A stretch of 7,048 nt of DNA from Verrucomicrobiota bacterium (GCA_003641465.1 QNAJ01000076.1:1-7048); one strand, 5' to 3'; positions 1 through 6,950 are shown, counted from the stretch's first letter. Program-made: numbers and translations. The notes: a model not told the origin generated them from the sequence alone.

Positions 1-1428
1 GGCGGCGCCGAACAGAATGGACACGATTTCGGGTGGCAGTTCGGTGCATGGGAGCTGGAGGGGGTCAACCGGATCCTGAAGGAGCTCTCGCCGGAAGAGC
101 TGAAGTCGTATCCCAACCCGGAGTATCCGCCTCCAATGGAGACCAATGCCATTTTCTTCGGCGGCACCGATCCGGGCCGATTTGTTCCCACCTACATGAT
201 CTTTTGTGCCCACATGCGGGAAGACATTTTCCTGATAACGCAGAACGCTCTGGCCGACAATACCTACCTGAGCGTCATGCGCGACCTTTACGGGGATCAG
301 ATATGGATACCGGCTCAGCAGGACAGCAATCGAGCATTTCAGCAGTACGTTGAAGATGTCCGTGCCGGAAGAATCCCTCCCGGGGCGTCGGTTACATTTG
401 AGAATGGCCGCGTCAGTGTTCAGGGCGTTCAGGGCGTCATGATGATCAACGGCATCCTCTGCCGCATGATCTTCGATGCCAACAAGCATAAACATGCCTT
501 CTACGTGGAAGAAAGTTATGTGATCCCCTGGATGTATCCCTATCTGACGCCCCATGGACTGATCATGAAACTCAACGCCGAGCCGCTGTCCGCCTTGCCG
601 GAAGAGATCGTGCGTAACGACCGCAATTTCTGGGACTGGTACAGCCACCGCCTCCTTAACAACCGCAAGTTTCTCCGTGATGTGGTCGCGCGGAAGACTT
701 TCTCCAAACTGCGGAGCGCCATCGCCGGCATCTACGCTTTCCGCCACATGTTCGAGCAGGCCGAGTACGCCTTCAAGCAGGCCGTCTCGCTCTATCCGCT
801 CAGCCCGGAAGCCAACTTCCGCCTGGCGGACGTTTATATGCAGCAGCGCAAGTTCGGGCTCGCCCGCCAACTCGTAGAGGACTTCCTCGAAAAGGATCCC
901 GGCAACGAAAAGGTGGCCGACTTCCTCGATCAGATCAAGCAGACCGAAGCCCGTGACCAGCGGCGGCAGGAGCTGGAGGCCGCCTTCCGCGAAAAGCGCG
1001 CCACGCTGAACGACGCCTTCGAGTTGGCGGAGATCTATTTGTCTCTCAATCTGATGCCCCACTTCCAGCAACTCACCCAGCGCATTCTCGAAGATACGAA
1101 TATCCCTCCGGAAGCCTACCTGCGCCTGGCCCAGCTCTACGCCCGGCGGAAGGACTTCGGGATGATCGCCAAGGCTCTCCAGGCCTACGTGGAGCGCGAG
1201 CCCTCCAACACCAAGATATGGGTGGATCTGGCGGCTGCCCGTTTCGCTGCCGGCCAGCGCGGACCCGCCCTGGAAGCTCTCCGCAAGGCGGTCGAGATCG
1301 GCGGCGAACCGGCCCGCGATGCCATCCGGCGCGATCAGCGCTTCGATCCCGTCCGCAATGATCCCGAATTTCAGAAGATCGTTCCTCCAGTGACGACCAG
1401 CCTCCCGCTGCCCTTCAGCGGTCTCTAG
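1..1428 (+). CDS. DUF2723-family protein with TPR tail, C-terminal part (5' end outside window)
   Basis: The frame is open from the first base to the TAG at 1426-1428, giving 475 visible codons with no start, so the true start lies upstream. The ATG at 136 is internal, because conserved-looking sequence (GHDFGWQFG, NPEYPPP) precedes it in frame. Codons about 46-235 carry a highly recognisable block, with FGGTDPGRFVPTYM, ITQNALADNTY, MRDLYGDQIWIP and EESYVIPWMYPYL. I recall this block from the soluble part of DUF2723 proteins of Verrucomicrobia and relatives, whose missing N-terminal part is a multi-pass membrane domain resembling protein O-mannosyltransferases. Codons about 236-302 and 336-437 form roughly five TPR-like helical pairs (for example SPEANFRLADVYMQQRKFGLA), which suggests protein-protein contacts. 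No membrane segment is visible here. The function of the family is not established. A role in envelope glycosylation is inferred from the family only. Family assignment is fairly sure, function unsure. Confidence 0.85.
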   Translation, partial: GGAEQNGHDFGWQFGAWELEGVNRILKELSPEELKSYPNPEYPPPMETNAIFFGGTDPGRFVPTYMIFCAHMREDIFLITQNALADNTYLSVMRDLYGDQIWIPAQQDSNRAFQQYVEDVRAGRIPPGASVTFENGRVSVQGVQGVMMINGILCRMIFDANKHKHAFYVEESYVIPWMYPYLTPHGLIMKLNAEPLSALPEEIVRNDRNFWDWYSHRLLNNRKFLRDVVARKTFSKLRSAIAGIYAFRHMFEQAEYAFKQAVSLYPLSPEANFRLADVYMQQRKFGLARQLVEDFLEKDPGNEKVADFLDQIKQTEARDQRRQELEAAFREKRATLNDAFELAEIYLSLNLMPHFQQLTQRILEDTNIPPEAYLRLAQLYARRKDFGMIAKALQAYVEREPSNTKIWVDLAAARFAAGQRGPALEALRKAVEIGGEPARDAIRRDQRFDPVRNDPEFQKIVPPVTTSLPLPFSGL

Positions 1429-1462
1429 AATCGCGCTGGCGAGCTGTCCGCAGCCGCCGGGA

Positions 1463-1468
1463 TACAAT
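1463..1468 (+). promoter_or_regulatory. Possible -10 element upstream of the ECF sigma operon
   Basis: TACAAT matches the TATAAT consensus at five of six positions and lies 42 bases before the sigma factor ATG. No convincing -35 hexamer lies 16-18 bases upstream (the bases around 1440-1445 do not resemble TTGACA). The 82-base gap 1429-1510 also shows no clear ECF-type promoter and no terminator hairpin for the preceding gene. Read-through from the upstream gene therefore remains possible. Confidence 0.3.
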
Positions 1469-1510
1469 AATTGCCGACACACGCGCGTTATCTGCTAGGC
1501 TGGTAGAGCC

Positions 1511-2083
1511 ATGGACGAGTATGAACGGCTGGTGGATGCCTACCGGAAGGGAGACGACACGGCTCTGGAGCGGTTGGTCCAGAGCCTCAGACGGCCGTTG
1601 TACGGGTTTATCTATCACATGACCGAGGGGCGTGACGATGCCGACGACATATTCCAGGAAACCTGGCGGCGCGCGATCCGGCGGCTCTCCCGCTTCCGCA
1701 CCGGCAATTTCCGTGCCTGGCTTTTCCGCATTGCCCATAATCTTATCATTGACCGCGCCCGGCGGAATCGCCTGCTCACCCGCCCGGACGAAGATTCCCC
1801 TGACCCACTGGCACTTCTACCCGACAAGCGTCCTACCCCTGATCAGGAAGCCATTCACTCCGAAACCGCACGCCGCATCGCCGAGGCCGTCGCTGCGCTG
1901 CCTCCCGAACAGCGGGAGGTTTTCGTTCTGCGCACCCAGCTCGGACTTTCCTTCCGTGAAATCGCAGCCATACAGAAAACCTCTATCAACACCGCCCTGG
2001 GGCGTATGCACTATGCAATCCAGCGATTGCGCAGGGATCTGCTCGATCTGCGCCCGGATACCGGGCAGGATAGCGAATCGTGA
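1511..2083 (+). CDS. ECF-type RNA polymerase sigma factor
   Basis: This 190-residue protein has the size and two-domain layout of an extracytoplasmic-function sigma-70 factor. Region 2 spans about residues 24-87: the core-binding helix contains ADDIFQETWRRA (44-55), followed by FRAWLFRIAHNLIIDRARR (67-85), the typical region 2.3/2.4 that melts and reads the -10. A short acidic and proline-rich linker (about 91-112) leads to region 4 (about 126-177), with LPPEQREVFVLR and a helix-turn-helix beginning LSFREIAAIQ that would read the -35. The ATG at 1511 is the only sensible start, because an in-frame TAG lies at 1496; its Shine-Dalgarno is weak. The stop TGA overlaps the GTG of the anti-sigma gene, so the two are probably translationally coupled. 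The ECF subgroup and target promoters cannot be told from here. Confidence 0.93.
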   Translation: MDEYERLVDAYRKGDDTALERLVQSLRRPLYGFIYHMTEGRDDADDIFQETWRRAIRRLSRFRTGNFRAWLFRIAHNLIIDRARRNRLLTRPDEDSPDPLALLPDKRPTPDQEAIHSETARRIAEAVAALPPEQREVFVLRTQLGLSFREIAAIQKTSINTALGRMHYAIQRLRRDLLDLRPDTGQDSES

Positions 2084-2592
2084 AATGTGAACGAGCACAG
2101 CGCCTGGTACTGCTCGATTCCGCCGGACAACTCTCCCGGCGCAGACGGAAGGCTCTGCAAAAGCACCTGATATCGTGCGATACCTGCCGCCGGTACGCCG
2201 CCGACCTGGAACAGATTTCCACGCTCGTACGCAGCCATCTCGCCGCGCCCGAAGCACCACCGCTGTCCTTCCCGCCACCGGCGCGGCGCAGGCAGCGCGC
2301 CTTCTCGTTCGCCGTATCCCTTCCCAACTTCCGCTTCGCACTGGCAGCCGCTGCCGTCGTGCTGCTGGCCTTGGCGGGCACCTTCAGCCTGTACTACCGC
2401 TTTCACACCGGCACCCCTACCGCACGTCTGATCTTTCCCGACGAGCAGGCGCTCAGCCGTCGCCTCAACCGTCTTCATCAGGAAGTTGACCGCGTGGCGC
2501 AGGAGCTGGCCGGCGAAACTTTCTATGACCCCTATTCGGCGATGAGCCTGGAGGAGTTGTCTGAAGAATTGATGCGCATGGAGGGATCATGA
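2080..2592 (+). CDS. Zinc-finger transmembrane anti-sigma factor
   Basis: The 170-residue product follows the ECF sigma gene directly, with a GTG start overlapping its TGA (GTGA) and an AGGA Shine-Dalgarno at 2067-2070, 9 bases upstream. The N-terminus carries the zinc anti-sigma (ZAS) pattern: Cys3, then His29-x3-Cys33-x2-Cys36 in HLISCDTC, preceded by a basic RRRRK patch. A single hydrophobic segment at about residues 87-106 should cross the inner membrane, placing the ZAS domain in the cytoplasm to bind the sigma factor. The extracytoplasmic tail is short (about 64 residues). It includes a heptad-like stretch (about 125-144) and an acidic end (SLEELSEELMRME). No recognisable sensor domain is present in it, so signal input may come from another protein, perhaps the next gene's product. 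Known for the family: release of sigma by proteolysis or conformational change. The mode used here is unknown. Confidence 0.88.
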   Translation: MKCERAQRLVLLDSAGQLSRRRRKALQKHLISCDTCRRYAADLEQISTLVRSHLAAPEAPPLSFPPPARRRQRAFSFAVSLPNFRFALAAAAVVLLALAGTFSLYYRFHTGTPTARLIFPDEQALSRRLNRLHQEVDRVAQELAGETFYDPYSAMSLEELSEELMRMEGS

Positions 2593-3260
2593 AAAGTGCC
2601 TCAACCACATTTGTCACCGCCGTCCTGCAGAGGTGCATTCTGGGAATGCTGCTGGTGACTATCCTGTCGCCTGCCAGGGCACAGACCCCGGCAGCGGATG
2701 ATCTCGGCAGAGCAGATCTGCCCCCTCAACTGCAACGCTGGCTTCAGCGGCTTTCACGGCGCAATACCAATGAGTATCTCCGGCTCCTTGAGCTGCGGAA
2801 AACCGATCCGCGCGCCTTCCGCCGCGAGATACGGCGTCGCATAGACATGTTGCGCCTGCGGCGCGCGCTGCAATCGTTTCCCGCATTACTGGCCGAGTAT
2901 GACCGCCTTTCACCGTCCGAAAAGAGCCGGCTGGTCGAGGAGATCTTCCGCCCGCCGTTCTCGGCCCGACGGCGTCGCCTTGCCCGCAGAGCGCACGAAC
3001 TGCGGGCTCCCTTTACATCTGAGATACGGCGCCTCGCGCAGGAATACCGTCGTTGTGAGGATGAACGAGAGCGGAGTCTCATAGAGGCCAGACTCAGGGA
3101 TCTGCTCGATCAGAGACTGGATCGCATTGAGCAGCAGCACCTCCGCCGCATAGAAAGCCTGCGGGAGGAACTCGAACGCCTGGAAGGCGAGCTGCGCTTC
3201 CGTGCGGTCCATCGGGATGAAATCATTGAGCAACAGCTCCGGTTCCTTCTGGAAGAGTGA
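2589..3260 (+). CDS. Secreted, arginine-rich helical/coiled-coil protein of the ECF operon
   Basis: The 223-residue product starts at an ATG overlapping the anti-sigma stop (ATGA), with GGAG at 2580-2583 as Shine-Dalgarno. Residues 1-31 look like a Sec signal peptide: a hydrophobic core (about 17-27) and an A-R-A cleavage motif before Gln32. The mature part appears almost wholly helical and is strikingly rich in arginine (about 46 Arg in 223 residues) balanced by Glu and Asp, with coiled-coil-like heptads strongest at about 160-222. One Cys (156) remains after cleavage, with few Met or His residues, so a metal site is not evident. I do not recognise the family. The overall form (small periplasmic helical protein beside an ECF sigma/anti-sigma pair) recalls CpxP/Spy/ZraP-like or CnrX-like proteins, but this is analogy. 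It could be a sensor, a chaperone-like target or a structural protein. Confidence 0.85.
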   Translation: MKSASTTFVTAVLQRCILGMLLVTILSPARAQTPAADDLGRADLPPQLQRWLQRLSRRNTNEYLRLLELRKTDPRAFRREIRRRIDMLRLRRALQSFPALLAEYDRLSPSEKSRLVEEIFRPPFSARRRRLARRAHELRAPFTSEIRRLAQEYRRCEDERERSLIEARLRDLLDQRLDRIEQQHLRRIESLREELERLEGELRFRAVHRDEIIEQQLRFLLEE

Positions 3261-3275
3261 CGGTTCCGGTGCCCT

Positions 3276-4709
3276 TCAGTACGAGCGCCGGAGATGAGAA
3301 GGAAGGATCTTCATTTCCTCGCGATACTTCGCCACGGTCCGTCGGGCTACCTTGATACCCTGCTTCTCCAGAAGTCGCGCAATCGCCTGATCGGACAATG
3401 GACTTGCCGGATCTTCCTGCTCTATCAACCGCGCGATCGCGTCCTTGATGGTCTTGTTTGACACTTCCCGCCCGTCGGCTGTCCGGTACCCCGGTGTGAA
3501 AAAGTATTTCATCTCGAAGGTGCCCTGCGGCGTCTGCATGTACTTGTTGGCAATGGCCCGGCTCACGGTGGTCTCATGCAGTCCCAGAACACCCGCAATC
3601 TGCGCCATTGTCAGCGGCTTGAGGTACTCCACTCCGTTGTCCAGGAATTCACGCTGGATCCTGACTATCTCCCGGGCGATACGGTAAATAGTGTTCTGAC
3701 GCTGGTGGATACTCTTGATAAGAAAAGCACCCGCCCGGACCTTCTCGCGGATATACTGCTTGACGTGTTCAGGCGTCTTGGGGTCTTCCAGCATCCGGCG
3801 GTAGAACTTGCTGATCCGGATATGGGGTACGTGGTCATTGTTAAGTATGACGACGTACTCGTCGCCCACCTTACGGACCACCACCTCCGGAAGCACGTAC
3901 TGGGTTTCGCTGCCGGTAAACATCCGAGCCGGCCGGGGCTCCAGAGTAGCGATGAAAGCGGCGGCGTTCTGGACTTCCTTCAAGTCGGCTTTCATCGCCT
4001 TGGCGATCTCCGGGTACTTGTGCGCCGCCAGGAGCCGCAGATGGTCTCGGACAATAGCCGCGGCGAGCGAATCCTCTTTCCCCAGTCGCCGCAGTTGCAG
4101 CAGCAGGCATTCACGCAGATCGCGCGCACCCACCCCCACCGGATCAAATTCATGAATGATACGCAGAACTTTTTCCAGCTTCTCGACCGGATATCCGGTG
4201 CTTTCGGCCAGCTCCTCCAGCGAGGTTGAGAGATATCCGTTATCGTCCAGGCTTCCAATGAGCAGCTCCCCGATTTTTCGTTCCTCGTCATCCTGAACGG
4301 TCAGCGAAAGCTGCCACAGCAGATGCTCCTGCAGAGACTCCGGACGGGTGAGCGACTCGAACATGAAGCGCCGATGTTCCTCCAGCTCCGGGTTGTAGCC
4401 GCGGACGCTTTCACTCTGCCGGAAGTATTCACGCCATTCCTCATCCAGTCGTGCAAGAATCTCGAACTCCTCGCGCAGGTCAATCTCCGCGGTGCTCTCC
4501 TCGGGTGCCTCCTCTTCTCCCTGGACTTCAATAGGCTCCTTAGCTTCAATCACTTCTTCCAGGGCGGGGTTCTTCTGCAGCTCCTCCTGAACCAATGTCC
4601 TCAACTCAAGCGCGGGAACCTGCAACAACCGCAGCGACTGGCGCAGTTGGGGAGCCAGCACCATCTGCAGTCGCTGCTCCTGGGTCTGCCTGAGCAGTTG
4701 TTCAGCCAT
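3276..4709 (-). CDS. rpoN: RNA polymerase sigma-54 factor
   Basis: The 477-residue product has the usual length and order of sigma-54. Region I (about 1-50) is Gln- and Leu-rich (QTQEQRLQMVLAPQLRQSL) and is where bacterial enhancer-binding activators act. An acidic linker (about 51-95) follows. The core-binding region includes the family signature DPVGVGARDLRECLLLQL (189-206). The DNA-binding part has a helix-turn-helix (about 366-396, with TMAQIAGVLGLHETTVSRA) and, near the C-terminus, the RpoN box ARRTVAKYRE (455-464), which reads the -24 element. All key parts are intact. The start is supported by a GAGG Shine-Dalgarno (4719-4722 on the minus strand), 9 bases before the ATG. Sigma-54 transcribes genes that need ATP-driven activators; none is encoded in this window, so the regulon is unknown. 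It is divergent from the MBL-fold gene and convergent with the ECF operon. Confidence 0.97.
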   Translation of the reverse strand: MAEQLLRQTQEQRLQMVLAPQLRQSLRLLQVPALELRTLVQEELQKNPALEEVIEAKEPIEVQGEEEAPEESTAEIDLREEFEILARLDEEWREYFRQSESVRGYNPELEEHRRFMFESLTRPESLQEHLLWQLSLTVQDDEERKIGELLIGSLDDNGYLSTSLEELAESTGYPVEKLEKVLRIIHEFDPVGVGARDLRECLLLQLRRLGKEDSLAAAIVRDHLRLLAAHKYPEIAKAMKADLKEVQNAAAFIATLEPRPARMFTGSETQYVLPEVVVRKVGDEYVVILNNDHVPHIRISKFYRRMLEDPKTPEHVKQYIREKVRAGAFLIKSIHQRQNTIYRIAREIVRIQREFLDNGVEYLKPLTMAQIAGVLGLHETTVSRAIANKYMQTPQGTFEMKYFFTPGYRTADGREVSNKTIKDAIARLIEQEDPASPLSDQAIARLLEKQGIKVARRTVAKYREEMKILPSHLRRSY

Positions 4710-4730
4710 GGGCTATTGCCTCGGTGTCTG

Positions 4731-4759
4731 ACAATAGCTGCAAGCACATGCATTCTCAA
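4731..4759 (-). promoter_or_regulatory. Predicted sigma-70 promoter for rpoN
   Basis: Read on the minus strand, TTGAGA (4759-4754, five of six matches to TTGACA) is followed after exactly 17 bases by TATTGT (4736-4731, four of six matches to TATAAT). Transcription would begin near 4724, leaving a very short leader of about 15 bases that still includes the GAGG ribosome site at 4722-4719. It is a sequence match only. Confidence 0.5.
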
Positions 4760-4800
4760 GCAGAGATTGAGCCATCTGAGACCGGCTTGCCACTACGGAC

Positions 4801-4829
4801 TTGACCCTGATCCACCGGCACCGGATGAT
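4801..4829 (+). promoter_or_regulatory. Predicted sigma-70 promoter for the MBL-fold gene
   Basis: TTGACC (4801-4806, five of six matches) is followed after 17 bases by GATGAT (4824-4829, four of six matches). Transcription would start near 4836, about 38 bases before the chosen ATG at 4874. It lies back to back with the rpoN promoter inside the 164-base divergent region, which holds no other recognisable element. The -10 is imperfect. Confidence 0.4.
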
Positions 4830-4873
4830 GGCATTCTGAGCCCGTGGCAGGGTATTCAACAAGGGCACTGCTC

Positions 4874-5689
4874 ATGGCACTGGAAGTATGCGTCCTGGGA
4901 AGCGGCAGCCGGGGGAATTGTACCTATGTCTCCTCCGGCGAGACCTCGATTCTTATTGACGCCGGCCTGAGCTGCCGCCAGATAGCGCGGCGCCTCGAGC
5001 AGATCGGCGTCGGCATGGATCGCCTCGCAGCCGTATGCCTCAGTCACGAACATGCCGATCACATCACCGGCCTCGCGACCCTTCACAAGCGCTACGGGCT
5101 GCCCCTGTTTGCCAATCGTGGCACCGTAGAGGCGTTGACTTACTCAGACAGATTTGCTGACCTACGCTGGAATGTATTTTCTACGGGTGCGACTTTCCAC
5201 ATCGGCGATCTTGCCGTTCATCCCTTTTCTCTGCCCCACGACGCCTACGAGCCCGTTGGATTCCGCATATCCTGTGAGGGAACATCGGTTACTGTGGCGA
5301 CCGATGTGGGGATGCCCACCACCCTGCTGCGGGAACACCTCAGGCAGAGCAGCCTGGTGGTTATTGAAAGCAACCATGACGAGCAACTGCTGCGTGACTC
5401 TTCCCGTCCCCCCTCGCTCATTCAACGCATCCTGGGCCGGCAGGGACATCTTTCCAACGAGGCCGCCGGGGCCCTGCTCGCCGAGGTGGCCCATCCGGGG
5501 CTGAGCTGCGTGTTTCTGGCGCATCTCAGCGAGGAGTGCAACCGGCCGGAGCTGGCCGTGGCCAGTGTGCGCCATGCCCTGGAAAAAGCCGGCCACGCTC
5601 ACGTGGAGGTGCACTGTACCTTCCCCGATCGTCCCAGTGTCCGGCGCAGCGTTTCCACCTGCCTGACCGCATTACCCGAGCGACAGTAA
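4874..5689 (+). CDS. MBL-fold metallohydrolase, YycJ/WalJ type
   Basis: This 271-residue protein has the metallo-beta-lactamase fold motifs in order: LGSGSRGNCTYV at 8-19, the metal-binding HxHxDH as H58-E-H60-A-D62-H63, H122 in PHDAYEP, D144 in VATDVG, then ESNHD (165-169), GHLSN (191-195) and LAHLS (215-219). This set and the length match the YycJ/WalJ family, which I recall as cytoplasmic proteins related to nucleases; YycJ is linked to the WalRK locus and DNA repair in Firmicutes. No walRK genes are nearby here. I chose the ATG at 4874 because AAGG at 4861-4864 gives good spacing and the family begins just before the VLGSGSRGN motif. A GTG at 4844 would add ten unconserved residues. Family assignment is firm; the physiological substrate is not known from sequence. 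Confidence 0.92.
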   Translation: MALEVCVLGSGSRGNCTYVSSGETSILIDAGLSCRQIARRLEQIGVGMDRLAAVCLSHEHADHITGLATLHKRYGLPLFANRGTVEALTYSDRFADLRWNVFSTGATFHIGDLAVHPFSLPHDAYEPVGFRISCEGTSVTVATDVGMPTTLLREHLRQSSLVVIESNHDEQLLRDSSRPPSLIQRILGRQGHLSNEAAGALLAEVAHPGLSCVFLAHLSEECNRPELAVASVRHALEKAGHAHVEVHCTFPDRPSVRRSVSTCLTALPERQ

Positions 5690-5695
5690 GCTGTC

Positions 5696-5732
5696 TGCCT
5701 CTGCCGAAGCGGGGCAAAGTTACATTACTTTT
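5696..5732 (+). terminator. Weak hairpin followed by T-rich tract, possible terminator
   Basis: Just after the MBL-fold stop codon, the arms 5696-5704 and 5709-5716 can pair around a CGAA loop, with two G-U pairs and one bulged C. A T-rich but interrupted tract follows (about 5720-5732) and runs into the next promoter's -35. The stem is imperfect and no T-run follows at once, so this is only a candidate. Confidence 0.25.
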
Positions 5733-5759
5733 GACAACTCATCAGGCCGCTGGTATGGT
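5731..5759 (+). promoter_or_regulatory. Strong predicted sigma-70 promoter for the ABC ATPase gene
   Basis: A perfect TTGACA (5731-5736) is followed after 17 bases by TATGGT (5754-5759, four of six matches), with TGG directly before it forming an extended -10 (TGn). Transcription should start near 5766, leaving a leader of about 36 bases with the AAGGGG ribosome site. It is the best promoter match noticed in the window. Confidence 0.65.
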
Positions 5760-5801
5760 GTGCGCGGTTATCAGGGGCTTTATCAACCGAAGGGGCTGTC
5801 T

Positions 5802-6905
5802 ATGGCAAAAGTGGTACTCGAGAACGTAAGCAAGATCTATCCCGGCGGAGTCGTCGCCGTAAAGGACGCCAACCTCGAAATCGAGGATCAGGAGTTCGTG
5901 GTCCTGGTAGGACCCTCCGGATGCGGTAAATCAACCACCCTGCGGATGATCGCCGGCTTGGAGGAAGTCACCGAAGGAAACATCTATATTGACGGACGCA
6001 GGGTGAATGATGTCCCCCCCAAGGACCGCGATATCGCCATGGTATTTCAGAACTACGCCCTCTATCCTCACATGACCGTTTACAACAACATGGCCTTCGG
6101 CCTCAAGCTGCGGCGCTACCCCCGCAGCGAAATAGACCGCCGCGTGCGCGAAGCCGCGCAGATACTGGGTATCGAAAATCTTCTCCATCGCAAACCCAAG
6201 GCCCTCTCCGGCGGCCAGCGGCAACGCGTAGCGGTGGGTCGCGCCATTGTCCGTAAGCCCAAGGCCTTTCTCTTCGACGAACCACTTTCAAACCTGGATG
6301 CCAAGATGCGCGTGCAGATGCGTACCGAGATCAGCAAACTGCACATCCGGCTGGCGTCCACCATGATTTATGTCACCCACGACCAGATCGAAGCTATGAC
6401 CATGGGTGACCGGATCGTTGTAATGAAAGACGGTCTCATGCAACAGGTGGCCACCCCCATGGATCTCTACGAACATCCGGTCAACGAATTTGTAGCCGGA
6501 TTCATCGGCTCACCCCCGATGAATTTCTTCGTCGGAACCATACAGCAGGGCAGCGGCGGCCTGTTCTTCAACGAGGGGAAGTTCTCCGTACGTCTGCACG
6601 ACGAGCACATGTCCAGATTGACGCCGTATATCGGTAAGACGGTCAAGTTCGGTATCCGGCCCGAAAACATAAACGATGCGCTGTTCGTGGCGAATCCCGT
6701 CCCCGAATATACTATCAAAGCGACCGTGGAGGTGGTCGAGCCTATGGGAGCTGAAGTGTTCCTCTACTGTAATACCGGCAAACACTCCTTTATCGCCCGC
6801 GTTCAGTCCCGCGAAAAAGCTCGGGTGGGCGAAACGTTGAATCTGGTGCTCGACATGGCCAAGGCACACTTCTTTGATCCTGAAACTACCAAGGCCATAG
6901 TCTGA
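5802..6905 (+). CDS. ABC transporter ATP-binding protein, MalK/UgpC/MsmK family
   Basis: The 367-residue protein is a complete carbohydrate-type (CUT1) import ATPase. The nucleotide-binding domain shows Walker A GPSGCGKST (37-45), Q-loop Gln83 in VFQNYALYPHMTV, signature LSGGQ (135-139), Walker B FLFDEP with Glu160, D-loop SNLD (163-166) and switch His193. The C-terminal third (about 235-367) is the MalK-type regulatory region with TOBE-like parts, including FGIRPENI (283-290). It would work at the inner membrane face, powering uptake of a sugar or glycerol-3-phosphate-like solute. The ATG at 5802 is chosen for its AAGGGG Shine-Dalgarno 6 bases upstream. A GTG at 5760 would lie before the predicted transcription start. 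No permease or binding-protein gene adjoins it here, so it may serve several transporters, as MsmK does in Gram-positives. The substrate cannot be deduced. Confidence 0.95.
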   Translation: MAKVVLENVSKIYPGGVVAVKDANLEIEDQEFVVLVGPSGCGKSTTLRMIAGLEEVTEGNIYIDGRRVNDVPPKDRDIAMVFQNYALYPHMTVYNNMAFGLKLRRYPRSEIDRRVREAAQILGIENLLHRKPKALSGGQRQRVAVGRAIVRKPKAFLFDEPLSNLDAKMRVQMRTEISKLHIRLASTMIYVTHDQIEAMTMGDRIVVMKDGLMQQVATPMDLYEHPVNEFVAGFIGSPPMNFFVGTIQQGSGGLFFNEGKFSVRLHDEHMSRLTPYIGKTVKFGIRPENINDALFVANPVPEYTIKATVEVVEPMGAEVFLYCNTGKHSFIARVQSREKARVGETLNLVLDMAKAHFFDPETTKAIV

Positions 6906-6950
6906 AGCACCGCCGGAGAGACCGTCAGCCGAATACGACGATTCCAAACC

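Noticed and set aside
136..1428. A complete 430-residue TPR protein starting at the ATG at 136
   Set aside because: The frame stays open to position 1 with family-like sequence before this ATG, so it is an internal methionine of a larger protein cut by the window edge.
1429..1510. Terminator or small RNA between the TPR gene and the sigma gene
   Set aside because: No stable stem with a T-run and no gene-like frame were found in these 82 bases.
1817..2341. Open frame of 174 codons on the minus strand
   Set aside because: It is antisense to the sigma and anti-sigma genes, whose motifs are clear, and it has no domain signal of its own.
3576..4229. Open frame of 217 codons on the plus strand
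   Set aside because: It lies wholly antisense to the intact rpoN gene and its product has no recognisable motif; it is a shadow of rpoN codon bias.
4844..4873. GTG start adding ten residues to the MBL-fold protein
   Set aside because: The added residues look unconserved, while the ATG at 4874 has a well-spaced AAGG and fits the family's N-terminus.
4875..4891. TGGCAC resembling the -24 half of a sigma-54 promoter
   Set aside because: The -12 part (TTGC after five bases) is missing; the bases there read GTATGC. It lies inside the MBL-fold start codon region.
4323..4970. Open frame of 215 codons on the plus strand crossing the divergent region
   Set aside because: It overlaps the rpoN 5' half antisense, both promoters and the start of the MBL-fold gene in another frame. 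Its sequence is low complexity (Leu/Gln-rich) from rpoN's Gln-rich region.
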